Below the pieces are notes generated by a model. That model had not been told where the DNA came from, ran no database searches, and saw only the letters and a program-made list of their open reading frames with translations. A stretch of 64,000 bases of DNA, from assembly GCA_020160935.1 (NCBI GenBank), contig JAIUPL010000009.1, forward strand, positions 153,152 through 217,151. Reading direction: 5' to 3'. Of this stretch, positions 51,929 through 62,037 are shown one piece after another. The DNA comes from Bacteroidota bacterium. GTDB taxonomy: Bacteria; Bacteroidota; Bacteroidia; Chitinophagales; Saprospiraceae. A program made the translations under genes and the position numbers. How positions within the stretch are numbered: the stretch's first letter is position 1; each line of letters starts with the position of its first letter.

Positions 51929-53071
51929 ATGAAACTCCTCCTCCCATTCTTTCTGCTTCCCGTGCTTGTTGCAGCGCAGGGCATCGAATTTGAACATGGC
52001 ACCTGGGCAGAAGCGCTGGCAAAAGCCAAGGCGGAGAACAAATTCATTTTTATGGATGCGTACACGACCTGGTGTGGGCCGTGCAAAATGTTGAACAAAC
52101 AGACATTCCCCGATTCTGTAGTAGGCTCGTTTTTCAATAGCCGCTTCATCAATGTGAAAATGGATATGGAAAAAGGAGAAGGCATCGAACTGGCCCGAAA
52201 ATATGGCGTCGATGTGTACCCGACCCTGTTGTTTTTCCAAGCAGATGGCGTGGTGGCGCACCGGGCGGCTGGTTTTTATCCGCCTGCGCAGTTTCTGGAT
52301 CTTGGTAAAACCGCTGCCGATCCTACCCGCAACCTGCACGCGCTGGAAGTGCGGTATCGCAATGGCGATCGCGATCGGGCATTTTTGCGGCAACTGATCG
52401 AAGCCCGTGCAACTGCTTACGACCCACGCGCTGCCGCACTGGCCAATGAATACCTCGAACAGGAAAAAGACCTGAATACGCCTGAAAACAAACAAATCAT
52501 ATTGCGCTTTGCCAACGACCCCATGTCGAAAGCCTTCCAGTTTCTGGTGCAGAACCGCAAAGCATTCGAGCCCCAGATAACGGAAGGAGAGGTAACGCTT
52601 TTTATCGATCAGGTTTTTCAAAATTACCTGCAAACACAGCCTGTTTTGTCGCCCGATCAGGTGCAACGCCTCTATACTGTCTGCTACCCCGAGCAAGGCG
52701 ACCTGGCTGCTTCTGCCTACCGACTTGCCTACTATCAGGAACGCAGCGATTATGCGAACTATGCGGCATCGGCTGTCGATCATTTCAAACGTTTCCCAAG
52801 CGAGAACAGCAAGGAACTGGGTGAAGCCGCTTTTCTTGTTTCCGAAAATACCAACGACAAAACCTTGCTGGGGCATGCGCTTGGCTGGGCAGAAAAATCT
52901 GTTGTCTTGATAGAAAATGACGGCAATCGCCTGACCCAGGCAAAAATCCTTGCCAAACTCGGACGGAAAACCGAAGCCCGGAAAGCCGCTCTCAGGAGTG
53001 CAGAACTTGCCAAATCTGCTGGGGCCGACGATACGCAGGCACAAAACCTGCTCCGACAACTGGGCAACTGA
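51929..53071 (+). CDS. Secreted thioredoxin-fold protein with a helical repeat C-terminus
   Basis: 380 residues from ATG 51929 (a second ATG is 9 nt upstream). Signal peptide MKLLLPFFLLPVLVAAQ. Thioredoxin domain at about residues 20-130 with active site TTWCGPCKML and the cis-Pro region YPTLLFF. The remaining 240 residues are alpha-helical, TPR-like (PEQGDLAASAYRLAYYQERS, GHALGWAEKSVVLIENDGN, KAALRSAELAKSAG). Probably a periplasmic thiol-disulfide enzyme. No other redox genes are adjacent. Confidence 0.9.
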   Translation: MKLLLPFFLLPVLVAAQGIEFEHGTWAEALAKAKAENKFIFMDAYTTWCGPCKMLNKQTFPDSVVGSFFNSRFINVKMDMEKGEGIELARKYGVDVYPTLLFFQADGVVAHRAAGFYPPAQFLDLGKTAADPTRNLHALEVRYRNGDRDRAFLRQLIEARATAYDPRAAALANEYLEQEKDLNTPENKQIILRFANDPMSKAFQFLVQNRKAFEPQITEGEVTLFIDQVFQNYLQTQPVLSPDQVQRLYTVCYPEQGDLAASAYRLAYYQERSDYANYAASAVDHFKRFPSENSKELGEAAFLVSENTNDKTLLGHALGWAEKSVVLIENDGNRLTQAKILAKLGRKTEARKAALRSAELAKSAGADDTQAQNLLRQLGN

Positions 53072-53180
53072 TCGTTTCCGGTAAAACACCCTTCCCGGCG
53101 TATCTGTCTGCCGTATTACAAAAAAATACTATGGTACGGTAATTGATTTGTTGTAGCACGGAACAACACAGTTTGAATCG

Positions 53181-53849
53181 ATGCGCCGCCTCAATGTCCT
53201 GCTTGCCGATAACCATCCCATTTTTGCAGAAGGTCTGCAAGCCGTTTTATCCCGTTCGGATGCCGGAAAATTTGCCTACCATGTGCTGGGGGTAGCGCAC
53301 ACTGCTACGCAAGCGCTCGACTGGTTGCGCCATGAGCAAATCGATGTGCTGCTCACAGACCTTAACCTGCCTGAAACAGATAACCTCAAGGTATTGCCGT
53401 CTGTAAAAAAAACGTGTGCACAAACCCGTGTCCTGGTGATGACCCTGTTTGATGATCCGCGTATGGTGAAAGCGGCATTCAAGGCGGGCGCCGATGGCTA
53501 CATGCTTAAATCTGGCTCGCAGGCCGAACTGCTGCAAGCCATCGAGCAGGTGATGGATGGATTTACCTACCTTGGGAAAGGCATTTCGCTCGACAAATCG
53601 TACCCCGTTTCACAAGTTGCCAATCAGGGACTTCCCGACAAACAATTTGCCGGAAAATACGGCCTCACACGTCGGGAAATAGAAATCATGCAGCATATCG
53701 GCAGGGCGCTCAGCAACAAGGAAATTGCAGAGCAACTCTTCATCAGCGACCAGACGGTCAGTGTTCACCGAAAAAATATTATGCGTAAATTACGGGTAAA
53801 CAACACCGCCAGTCTGATAAAAATCGCCTTTGAACACCACCTGGTGTGA
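53181..53849 (+). CDS. NarL/FixJ-type response regulator
   Basis: 222 residues. Receiver domain with acidic D10, phosphoacceptor D60 in VLLTDLNLPE, Thr in VMTLFDD, and Lys in GYMLKSG. C-terminal LuxR-type HTH: YGLTRREIEIMQHIGRAL, SNKEIAEQLFISDQTVSVHRKNI, MRKLRVNN. A DNA-binding transcription regulator. No sensor kinase lies beside it, so it is an orphan here. The next gene, a large surface protein, is 240 bp downstream and may be a target (inference). Confidence 0.93.
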   Translation: MRRLNVLLADNHPIFAEGLQAVLSRSDAGKFAYHVLGVAHTATQALDWLRHEQIDVLLTDLNLPETDNLKVLPSVKKTCAQTRVLVMTLFDDPRMVKAAFKAGADGYMLKSGSQAELLQAIEQVMDGFTYLGKGISLDKSYPVSQVANQGLPDKQFAGKYGLTRREIEIMQHIGRALSNKEIAEQLFISDQTVSVHRKNIMRKLRVNNTASLIKIAFEHHLV

Positions 53850-53998
53850 AATTTTAACACTGCATTTAATAAAATTACCATGCATGTGGTACGCGGGTTT
53901 TAAAGATCGGCACTGTTTTTGAAATATTTCTCTTCACAGTTCAAGTCTACTTCATGCCGTGCCTCCAATTCTGTTGAAGGAATATCATCAAGGAAACT

Positions 53999-54006
53999 TA
54001 ACTTTG
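53999..54006 (+). promoter_or_regulatory. -7 box (TAACTTTG) of the large surface protein gene
   Basis: Exact TAnnTTTG with a TTG about 22 nt upstream (near 53974). It predicts a leader of about 80 nt before the ATG at 54091, which fits a highly expressed gene. Confidence 0.5.
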
Positions 54007-54090
54007 CAAAAATCGCTAAAACCTCATTAACTGGTGAAGCGCTTCTTACTTCAAATTGTAACATTTTCACAAACGTTTTTAATTAATCTC

Positions 54091-57000
54091 ATGAGAAAAG
54101 CAAATTCTACTTTCTCCTGTAATTTACTGGGTTGGTTGGCTGCTTTGGTTGTGACTTTCGCAACCGCAGTGAATGCCAATGCTCAGTGTACACTCATTTG
54201 TAACGACCTGGTAAACGTGTCGTTGGCTGAAGACTGCGAACTGGTACTCCAGCCCGATATGATCCTGGAAGGCGGCGGTTGCCCCAACGGCATTCTTGTT
54301 GTAGAGGTTGACCGCGTTGCTCCGTTCGGCAACGGCCCCTGGGTAACAGGTACGCTTACTTCCGCCGACCTGAACAAAACTTTCGCAGTGCGTGTGAGAA
54401 ACACGGCTACTCCAAACGGCAACAGCTGCTGGGGTATGATCCATGTGGAAGACAAACTTGTTCCAACGATCATCTGTGCTGACATTTCTGTTAGCTGTGC
54501 TATCACGGAATACACGCCGGAAGATCTTGCTGATCTGGGATTCGAACAGGCTTATCCGGATGCTTCCGACAACTGCTACACGCCGACGCTGACGCACACT
54601 GATCAGTTCTTCGATCAGACTTGCAGCAGCCCGAATGATATGAGCGCGTACGTTATCCGTACGTGGAGAGCAGTGGATGGCAGCGGTAACTCTTCTACCT
54701 GCCAACAGTACATCTATTTCGAGCGTCGCCACCCTGCTGATGTGGATTTCCCAGAAGATGTGACCATCTACTGCGACGAAACCTATCCTGTCGACAATCA
54801 GGGCCACCCGGCTGTTTCCGTTACCGGAGCACCTTACATCGACGAATTCGGTCTGACGATTCCGATTTACCCGAACAATACCTTCTGTGAGATGAATGGT
54901 ACCTACCAGGACCAGACCATCTATGTTTGCGAAGGTACCCGTAAATACCTCCGTACCTGGACGATTTTCGACTGGTGCCTCCCGACAGGACAGGGCAACC
55001 CTCGCACGCACGTTCAGTTGATCAAGGTGGTAGACGACCAGGGTCCTGAAATTGCTTGCCCAAGCGACATGACGGTATCGACCAATCCAAGCCAGTGCTG
55101 CGCTACTGTGAACCTGCCTGACGTAATTATCGATGATAATTGCTCACGCATCAACAACATCAGCGCAATGGTAGTGGCCTACGATCAATACCTGCCTGAT
55201 CAAGTGATCGGTACGTACAACATCAACGGCAATACACTGTCGACCTTCCCGGGCAACAACTTCTGGGATCGCGACACACTGGGCCGCTACGGCACCACAC
55301 CTTGCCTGCCAATCGGTACGCACACTGTAATCTACATGGCTGAAGACGCTTGCGGCAATACCAGCTCTTGCTCTTTCCAACTGACTGTTCTGGATGATAT
55401 TGCTCCTGTAGCAACCTGCACTCAGTTCACAACGGTAGCAATCGGTGTGGATGACCCGACCGACTGCTACGAGCCAACTGGCAACTGCGAATTTGGTGGT
55501 GTAACCTGGGTACCGGCTTCTGCCTTCGACCAGGGTTCGCACGACAACTGCAACGGTGTTGAATTTACCATCCGCCGTATGCCGGAAGCAGACGGAACTT
55601 ACTCTGATTGCATCGATGATCTGTCGCCACTGTGCGACGGCTACGAATACAATGTTGCTACCACGGAAAATGACTCGATCAAATTCTACTGCTGCGAAGT
55701 AGGCACCACCCAGACAGTGATCCTGCGTGTGTACCAACTGGACATCAATGGCAACCGCGACTACTACCGCAATCCTGACGGCACTGCACTGACGGATCCT
55801 GATGGCAACATCCAGTACATCTACAACGAATGTATGATCAATGTGGAAGTACAGGACAAAATCAAACCGACGTGCCAGGCACCAGCCCCTGTAACGATCA
55901 ACTGCGAAAACTTCGAACCAAGCCTGTGGGCATATGGCTACCCAAGTTCGGTAGACAACTGCTGCCTGGATCAAACACCACCGACAAGCGCTGATCCACA
56001 GGGTCAGGTAGGTATCCCAAGCGGTACCACTGCTATTCCTGGTGTATGCGGTATGACGCAGAAAACATACTACTCGGGCTTCCTGGGCGCGAACTTCGAT
56101 ACGACTTGCAACCGCGGTACGATCGTTCGTCGCTTCACGGCATGGGACTGCCAGGGCTTCTCTAGCAGTTGCACCCAGCGTATCGTAGTAACGAACCAAC
56201 AGGCTTACGACATCAAGTTCCCTGCCGACAAACTGGTGAACTGCGTAACAGCACCAGACTTTGGCAAACCGATCATCACGAACGACGAAGGTTGCGAACT
56301 GATTGGCGTATCGTACAACGACGTGGTATTCACGATCGTACCGGATGCTTGCTACAAAATCGAGCGTACGTGGACAGTAATCAACTGGTGCACCTACATT
56401 CCTGACAACCCATGCGTAGTTGCAACCCGCAACCCTGTAAACCAGACCACGGGTCTGGCTCCAGCGAAAGACTTCCCTGTAAACTCGGAAGTAAACTGCG
56501 TGACGTACAAACAGATCATCAAAGTGATCGACCAAACGCCACCAACGGTTACTTGCCAGGACATCGACACTTGCGACTACTCGACGAACAACCCACGCTA
56601 CTGGAACTACGGTGACAACTGGTGGGATAACGGCACGATGCAGCACGACCTGTGCGAGAAATCGACGAACATCTCGGTAACGGCAGAAGACTTCTGCGAT
56701 ACGCTGTCGCCAACCGGTGGCCTGCGCTTCCGCTACCTGCTGTTCCTGGACCTGGATGGTGACCAAATTATGGAAACCGTTGTATCCAGCGCAGATGCAC
56801 TGACTCGTCCAATTGCAGCCGTTCTGTACGGCAACTACAACACAGCGCTGTACCATGGCGGTGTTCAGTGGCTGTTCGACAACACAAGCACAGCAAACCA
56901 GAAATATCGTTTCGACATCGAACAAACTGCGAACGGTGCACGCGTTATCTGGCGCAATGCAGCAGGCAGCGTGATCGATCCAGAACTGGCACACGGCCGT

Positions 57001-58611
57001 CACAAAATCAAATGGATCGCAGAAGACGGTTGCGGCAACGAAGCCGTTTGCGAGAAAACATTTGAAATCCGCGACTGCAAACCACCGGTGGTGGCCTGTG
57101 CCAACGTGAACATCAACCTGATGGTAGGTGGTATGGCTACTTTGTGGGCAAGCGACTTCTTCCTGTACGGCGATGACAACTGCACACCTGATGCAATTCT
57201 GGAGCAGAAACTGGCAGTTATCCGCGCGGACGAGAACCCGGGCAACCAGTTCCCAACCGACCTGCCACAGTCGATCGTAGTAACTTGCGCTGACCAGGGC
57301 ACCCTGGTACCAGTACAGGTATGGCTGCAAGATGCAGCAGGCAATGCAGACTTCTGCATCGCATACGTAGACGTACAAGCGAACATCGTAGGCTGCCCGA
57401 ACGGCACTTCTGCTACTGTAGCAGGTGCTCTGGCAACTGGCACACAAGGTGTTGAGCAAGCCACTGTAGAAGTGACTGGCACGCCAAACGTGAACCTGAC
57501 TCAGACAACTGGTGACAACGGTGCATTCTCCTTCAACAACGTACCGCTGGGCGCAAGCGTAGTGGTAACGCCAACGAAAGACGACAACCCGCTGAACGGT
57601 GTAACTACTTATGACCTTGTTCTGGTATCCAAACACATCCTGGGTCTGGAGCCGCTGAACACGCCATACAAAATGATCGCTGCCGACGCTAACCGCTCTG
57701 GCTCGATCACGACGTTCGACATCGTAGAGTTCCGTAAGTTGATCCTGGGTATCTACAACGAACTGCCGAACAACACTTCCTGGAGATTCGTAGACAAATC
57801 GCACGTGTTCCCGAACCCATCGAACCCATTCCAGGGCTCGATTCCGGAAAACATCTCGATCGCCAGCCTGTCTGCTGACATGATGGCTAACAACTTCGAG
57901 GCTGTTAAAATCGGTGACGTAAACGGTTCTGCTATCGCTAACAGCCTGCAATCTGCTGAAGAGCGCACGGCTTCGACGATGCTGTTCGACGTAGAAGATC
58001 GCGCTGTGAAAGCAGGCGAAACCTTCACGGTGAACTTCAAAGGTGCTGAAAAAGTACAGGGCTACCAGTTCACAATGAACTTCAACGGTCTGGAAGTAAT
58101 GGATATCGCTGGTAACGGCGACATCAAAGCCGAAAACTTCGGTGTATTCCAGGACGCTCTGACTACTTCGGTAGACGGTTCTGACAACGAATTTGCAGTA
58201 ACGTTCCGCGCAAGCAAAGCAGGTCAACTGTCGAGCATGCTGGGCGTATCGAGCCGCATCACGAAAGCAGAAGCATACAGCCTTGCCAACAATCGCATGG
58301 ACGTTGCCTTCCGCTTCAACGGTCAGAACGGTGCTACCATCTCTGGCGTTGGCTTCGAACTGTACCAAAACCAGCCAAACCCATTCGTGAACAAAACGTT
58401 CATCGGTTTCCACCTGCCGGAGGCTGCTGATGCAACGCTGCGTATCTTCGACGAAACGGGCCGCATGGTATTCACGCAAGGCGGATCGTTCGCAAAAGGT
58501 TACAACACGATCTCGGTGGACCGCCAGTTGCTGAACACTGTGGGTGTACTGTACTACACGCTGGAAACGGCTACAGACAGCGCAACGAAGAAGATGGTCC
58601 AGTCCAAGTGA
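54091..58611 (+). CDS. Giant Cys-rich T9SS surface protein with dockerin-like segment
   Basis: 1,506 residues from ATG 54091 (MRKANSTFSCNLLGW), signal peptide ending at NANAQ. The body is a series of Ig/HYR-like beta domains with many Cys pairs (CTLICNDLVNVSL, PTIICADISVSC, VDFPEDVTIYCDE, IACPSDMTVSTNPSQCC). Near residues 1150-1270 a carboxypeptidase-like fold (TTGDNGAFSFNNVPLG) and a dockerin-like segment follow (VSKHILGLEPLN, ADANRSGSITTFDIVEFRK). After that come a cohesin-like beta domain and a type A sorting domain (FELYQNQPNPFVNKTFIGF). Codon use is extreme: at least 1,111 consecutive codons contain no TTA, CTA or TCA. Probably one of the cell's most abundant surface proteins. Confidence 0.9.
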   Translation: MRKANSTFSCNLLGWLAALVVTFATAVNANAQCTLICNDLVNVSLAEDCELVLQPDMILEGGGCPNGILVVEVDRVAPFGNGPWVTGTLTSADLNKTFAVRVRNTATPNGNSCWGMIHVEDKLVPTIICADISVSCAITEYTPEDLADLGFEQAYPDASDNCYTPTLTHTDQFFDQTCSSPNDMSAYVIRTWRAVDGSGNSSTCQQYIYFERRHPADVDFPEDVTIYCDETYPVDNQGHPAVSVTGAPYIDEFGLTIPIYPNNTFCEMNGTYQDQTIYVCEGTRKYLRTWTIFDWCLPTGQGNPRTHVQLIKVVDDQGPEIACPSDMTVSTNPSQCCATVNLPDVIIDDNCSRINNISAMVVAYDQYLPDQVIGTYNINGNTLSTFPGNNFWDRDTLGRYGTTPCLPIGTHTVIYMAEDACGNTSSCSFQLTVLDDIAPVATCTQFTTVAIGVDDPTDCYEPTGNCEFGGVTWVPASAFDQGSHDNCNGVEFTIRRMPEADGTYSDCIDDLSPLCDGYEYNVATTENDSIKFYCCEVGTTQTVILRVYQLDINGNRDYYRNPDGTALTDPDGNIQYIYNECMINVEVQDKIKPTCQAPAPVTINCENFEPSLWAYGYPSSVDNCCLDQTPPTSADPQGQVGIPSGTTAIPGVCGMTQKTYYSGFLGANFDTTCNRGTIVRRFTAWDCQGFSSSCTQRIVVTNQQAYDIKFPADKLVNCVTAPDFGKPIITNDEGCELIGVSYNDVVFTIVPDACYKIERTWTVINWCTYIPDNPCVVATRNPVNQTTGLAPAKDFPVNSEVNCVTYKQIIKVIDQTPPTVTCQDIDTCDYSTNNPRYWNYGDNWWDNGTMQHDLCEKSTNISVTAEDFCDTLSPTGGLRFRYLLFLDLDGDQIMETVVSSADALTRPIAAVLYGNYNTALYHGGVQWLFDNTSTANQKYRFDIEQTANGARVIWRNAAGSVIDPELAHGRHKIKWIAEDGCGNEAVCEKTFEIRDCKPPVVACANVNINLMVGGMATLWASDFFLYGDDNCTPDAILEQKLAVIRADENPGNQFPTDLPQSIVVTCADQGTLVPVQVWLQDAAGNADFCIAYVDVQANIVGCPNGTSATVAGALATGTQGVEQATVEVTGTPNVNLTQTTGDNGAFSFNNVPLGASVVVTPTKDDNPLNGVTTYDLVLVSKHILGLEPLNTPYKMIAADANRSGSITTFDIVEFRKLILGIYNELPNNTSWRFVDKSHVFPNPSNPFQGSIPENISIASLSADMMANNFEAVKIGDVNGSAIANSLQSAEERTASTMLFDVEDRAVKAGETFTVNFKGAEKVQGYQFTMNFNGLEVMDIAGNGDIKAENFGVFQDALTTSVDGSDNEFAVTFRASKAGQLSSMLGVSSRITKAEAYSLANNRMDVAFRFNGQNGATISGVGFELYQNQPNPFVNKTFIGFHLPEAADATLRIFDETGRMVFTQGGSFAKGYNTISVDRQLLNTVGVLYYTLETATDSATKKMVQSK

Positions 58612-58694
58612 TTTGACAACTTTTGAAAGTTGTCAAATCTGACAACAACGCACAACGGTTTAGAATTGACAACTTTTTAAAAGTTGTCAATTCT
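58610..58694. repeat. Two related hairpins after the surface protein gene
   Basis: GATTTGACAACTTT/AAAGTTGTCAAATC (58610-58639; the gene's TGA stop overlaps the left arm) and AGAATTGACAACTTTT with its complement (58662-58694). Both share TTGACAACTTT, so one may be a copy of the other. Confidence 0.85.
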
Positions 58695-58703
58695 GGGTAT
58701 ATG

Positions 58704-58735
58704 ATCGGGGTAGCGTACTTGTACGCTACCCCGAT
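58704..58735. terminator. Rho-independent-type terminator
   Basis: ATCGGGGTAGCGTAC and its exact complement around TT, followed by TTTAT. Third hairpin in a row behind the highly expressed gene. Confidence 0.8.
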
Positions 58736-59155
58736 TTTATGTTCTATCATTTTATATTGTTTGGCTACCGCTGTTTTTCGACAAAACAATGACCAAAAAA
58801 TAAAAAATGGTATGATATTCGCGTAAATATTGTTAATGTTTGTACCTTTATCACGTTTTATACATAATCCACCCAAAATATTCTCATGGAAAGAAATCGC
58901 TTGTATGCCAGCATTCTGCTGCACTCCTGTCATTTCTTACCTTATTCAAGGATGTTCCTTCTTCTTCCGAACATACCTGTTATCATGACAAAGAGGAGTT
59001 TGATTTCTGTTTTTTTGATGGAAAAAGTTGCGTAAGGTTAGTGACGTTGATAACAGTCAGCGCATTTAGTCAAACTTAATCATATCATTATTTTTCAATG
59101 AAATAGTTGTATTTCGTTGAAATTCAGGCTATTATGCCTTAAATCATTTTTTCTT
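58736..59155. other. AT-rich gap before the collagen-like gene
   Basis: About 420 bp with several A/T runs. No convincing gene. A promoter for the collagen-like gene is expected, but I see no exact TAnnTTTG box; TACCTTTA near 58848 is one base off. Confidence 0.45.
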
Positions 59156-61036
59156 ATGAAAAGAATCCATTACTATTTCCTTTTCCTTTCTGTGCTGTTT
59201 GCCGGGAACGCAGCAGCCCAAAGTATCGGGGTAAATACCAATACTCCGCACGCATCCGCAGCACTGGATGTGACATCTACTACTCAAGGCTTGCTTGCAC
59301 CCCGAATGACGCAGGCACAGCGCAATGCGATTGCAAGCCCTGCTACAGGCTTGCTCATTTATCAGACGGATGGTACGGCTGGTTTTTATTCCTATAATGG
59401 TGCATCCTGGGTACAGCAAGGCGCTACGGGCCCTGCCGGTCCTGCTGGCCCTGCCGGCCCTGCCGGTGCTGTTGGCCCACAAGGCCCTGCTGGCCCCGTT
59501 GGTGCTGTTGGCCCACAAGGCCCCGCCGGCCCTGCTGGTGCTGTTGGCCCACAAGGCCCCGCCGGCCCCGCCGGCCCTGCTGGTGCTGTTGGCCCACAAG
59601 GCCCCGCTGGCCCTGTTGGTGCTACGGGTGCTACGGGTGCTGCCGGTCCTGCTGGTCCTGCCGGTGCTGTTGGCCCACAAGGCCCCGCCGGTCCAGCCGG
59701 TCCACAAGGCGTTCAGGGTGATCCTGGTCCAGTTGGTCCTGCTGGCGCTGCCGGTCCTGCTGGTCCACAAGGTCCTGCCGGTCTACAAGGCGCTGTTGGT
59801 CCACAAGGCGCTGTTGGTCCGCAAGGCCCCGCCGGTCCTGCTGGCCCACAAGGCCCTGCCGGCCCCACTGGTGCTACTGGTGCTACTGGCGCTACCGGCC
59901 CTGCTGGCCCTGCTGGCCCTGCTGGCGCTACCGGCCCTGCCGGTTCTGCCAATATCGTCGGTACTACTAACTATCATATCAAGTTTACGAGCGCTACCAC
60001 CGGTGGCAACTCTCTGATTCAGGACAACGGCACGAGTTTGGCCGTCAATGCTTCGCCACTGCTTACATACCAGTTTTATGTCTACCGGCAACAACTTACC
60101 TCTAATGGAGACGGCCAAGCAAGTTTGTACGGATACCGCACCCGCGATTCGCAGAATGATGGTACTAGTTATGCTCAGATATCTACCAATAATGCGACAA
60201 CCGGATTTAATTTCTGGGGCGATTTGTATACATTCGGTACTGCCGGATATAACTATAATGACTATTCTCGTTGTGGTGGTGCTATTGGTTCTGAGGTATC
60301 AGGGGCTTACTGGGGAAGTATGGGATACAGGTCTTCCGCGCTATTGAATTATGGCGTTTATGGCACCTCTGCTTATGCTTCAGGCGGTGGTTTCCTTTCC
60401 AACAACACCTCCACCGGCATCGGCGCAGGCTTCTACGGCGGCGTGATGGGCGGCTGGGTGCGCGGCGAGGTACTGGGCTTTACCAGTGCCGGTGAAATGT
60501 ACGCATCCTATAATGTAGGCAATGAGTACACCTCGGGCCACCAGGCCGACATCGTGACCAACAACGGACAACGCGCCGTAGCCTACGCCAATACGTCCAC
60601 ACAACTGAAAGTGTACGACGACGGCTTTGCTGCGCTGGCAAATGGCCAGTCGACTGTATCGTTCAGCAATGAGTTCCGCAACCTGATGGCACAGGGCCAA
60701 CGTCCGGTAGTGACTGTTTCGGCAGTAGGCGCTCCGGTAGCCCTCTATATCAGTTCGATCGACAAAAACGGTTTCTCCGTGGCAGCAGCCGACGGTTCGG
60801 CTGCCAATGTAGAATTTACCTGGACGGCAGTAGCCAAACGTGTGGATGCACAACAGACCGTTCCATCTGCCTTGATGGATGCGCAATTTGACGAACACCT
60901 GAAAGGCGCCATGTTCAATGAGGGTAACCTCGAACAGAGTGGTAAGCCGATCTGGTGGGATGGCGAGAAACTGCGTTACGACGCAGTTCCGGAGCGCAAG
61001 ATCGAAAACAAGGTAGAACCACACGCTAACAAGTAA
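59156..61036 (+). CDS. Secreted collagen-like protein with a globular C-terminal head
   Basis: 626 residues from ATG 59156, signal peptide [22 protein letters not shown] short N-terminal domain ([29 protein letters not shown]) is typical of Bacteroidetes fibre-like proteins. Then 59 uninterrupted Gly-X-Y triplets (about residues 89-265, mainly GPA, GPQ, GAV, GAT) predict a collagen triple helix. The C-terminal 360 residues are a beta-rich head without a recognised domain. The final segment [27 protein letters not shown] resembles fibre tails. No T9SS sorting domain. The M28 peptidase gene follows 9 bp later, presumably the same operon. Confidence 0.9.
   Translation: MKRIHYYFLFLSVLFAGNAAAQSIGVNTNTPHASAALDVTSTTQGLLAPRMTQAQRNAIASPATGLLIYQTDGTAGFYSYNGASWVQQGATGPAGPAGPAGPAGAVGPQGPAGPVGAVGPQGPAGPAGAVGPQGPAGPAGPAGAVGPQGPAGPVGATGATGAAGPAGPAGAVGPQGPAGPAGPQGVQGDPGPVGPAGAAGPAGPQGPAGLQGAVGPQGAVGPQGPAGPAGPQGPAGPTGATGATGATGPAGPAGPAGATGPAGSANIVGTTNYHIKFTSATTGGNSLIQDNGTSLAVNASPLLTYQFYVYRQQLTSNGDGQASLYGYRTRDSQNDGTSYAQISTNNATTGFNFWGDLYTFGTAGYNYNDYSRCGGAIGSEVSGAYWGSMGYRSSALLNYGVYGTSAYASGGGFLSNNTSTGIGAGFYGGVMGGWVRGEVLGFTSAGEMYASYNVGNEYTSGHQADIVTNNGQRAVAYANTSTQLKVYDDGFAALANGQSTVSFSNEFRNLMAQGQRPVVTVSAVGAPVALYISSIDKNGFSVAAADGSAANVEFTWTAVAKRVDAQQTVPSALMDAQFDEHLKGAMFNEGNLEQSGKPIWWDGEKLRYDAVPERKIENKVEPHANK
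59420..59950 (+). repeat. Collagen Gly-X-Y coding repeat
   Basis: 531 bp encoding 59 triplets in tandem. Near-identical DNA blocks (GGTGCTGTTGGCCCACAAGG recurring) mean length can vary by slippage or recombination. Confidence 0.9.
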
Positions 61037-61045
61037 GACAAAGGA

Positions 61046-61942
61046 ATGAAGGGTTGGTGGTGTGTGGCAGTATGGGGAATTTTGCTGGTGCAGCCTTTAT
61101 CGGCACAATCGGACAAATTCCCGGGCAACATGCAGTCGGATGTGTATTTCTTGGCCCACGACAGTTTGCAAGGCCGCGCACCCGACACAGATGGCGCCCG
61201 AATAGCCGCGCAATGGATTGCAGACAGGTTTCAACACCTGCAATTGCAACCCGTGTTCGACCACACATACTACCAACCTTTCATTTACCAGGAATCCGGA
61301 CGGAATATTCCAACAGAAAATGTGCTGGCCCAAACGAATCCGGGCCGACCTTGCCGATTGATTATTGCTGCGCATTACGATCATTTGGGGCGCGGCCAAC
61401 ATCATTCCAGAGAGGTTTTTCCAAACCGGATTCACAATGGCGCCGATGACAATGCCAGTGGAACAGCCATGTTGCTGGAATTGGCAAAGTGGTGCATGAA
61501 TACGGATAGTTTGTCGGGATACAACGTGTTGTTTGTGTGTTTTTCGGGACATGAATCTGGTTTGTTTGGTTCACAACTTTTTGTGCAATACCCGCCGTTC
61601 CTCCTGGATTCTTCCATGTTTGTGTTGAATCTCGATATGGTGGGCCGGCTTGATACCACACAAAAACCGCCGCCTTTGTACTTCCGCATTCCCGAGAACA
61701 GCCATTGGCCGACGTGGATGCTACCGGCTTCTCAGGAAGGTTTGAATGTGGTGGTGAAAAAAACGGATCAACTGCTCGATCACACGGCTTTTGAACGGAT
61801 GGGTATACCGGCCGCTACTTTTTCAACCGGAATACACGACGATTACCATAAAAGCACTGACGATGCCGAACGAATTAATTATGCAGGAATGGAGCAGGTT
61901 TTACAGTATGTGAAGGGCTTCATCCTGAAATTAATTCATTGA
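61046..61942 (+). CDS. M28 family zinc peptidase
   Basis: 298 residues, N-terminal signal (MKGWWCVAVWGILLVQPLSAQ). Two-zinc aminopeptidase fold: His in IIAAHYDHLG, bridging Asp in NGADDNASGTAM, catalytic Glu in CFSGHESGLFGS, Asp in LNLDMVGR, and His in DDYHKSTDD. All metal ligands are present. Exported; likely trims peptides outside the cytoplasm. It is 9 bp behind the collagen-like gene. The long early DxxGAR segment (APDTDGARIAAQWIAD) is normal for the family. Confidence 0.93.
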   Translation: MKGWWCVAVWGILLVQPLSAQSDKFPGNMQSDVYFLAHDSLQGRAPDTDGARIAAQWIADRFQHLQLQPVFDHTYYQPFIYQESGRNIPTENVLAQTNPGRPCRLIIAAHYDHLGRGQHHSREVFPNRIHNGADDNASGTAMLLELAKWCMNTDSLSGYNVLFVCFSGHESGLFGSQLFVQYPPFLLDSSMFVLNLDMVGRLDTTQKPPPLYFRIPENSHWPTWMLPASQEGLNVVVKKTDQLLDHTAFERMGIPAATFSTGIHDDYHKSTDDAERINYAGMEQVLQYVKGFILKLIH

Positions 61943-62037
61943 CAATCATTGATTTGTGTCTTGTAAAGGGTTCTCTGGTTATTTGCATGCTTTTTGGGGT
62001 AAATGCCTTTATGTGCATTCTAATTGCAATGAAATTT

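Noticed and set aside
55144..58479. Open frame of 1,111 codons on the minus strand across the giant surface protein gene
   Set aside because: Its codons are exact reverse complements of the sense codons; it exists only because TTA, CTA and TCA are avoided in the sense gene. The translation has no recognisable domain, and the sense gene has signal peptide and sorting domain.
58840..59079. Open frame of 79 codons before the collagen-like gene
   Set aside because: No start context, no family features; likely spacer.
59144..60118. Minus-strand collagen-like or Gly/Pro-poor open frames over the Gly-X-Y region
   Set aside because: Low-complexity DNA leaves all frames open; only the plus-strand frame has a signal peptide and a head domain.
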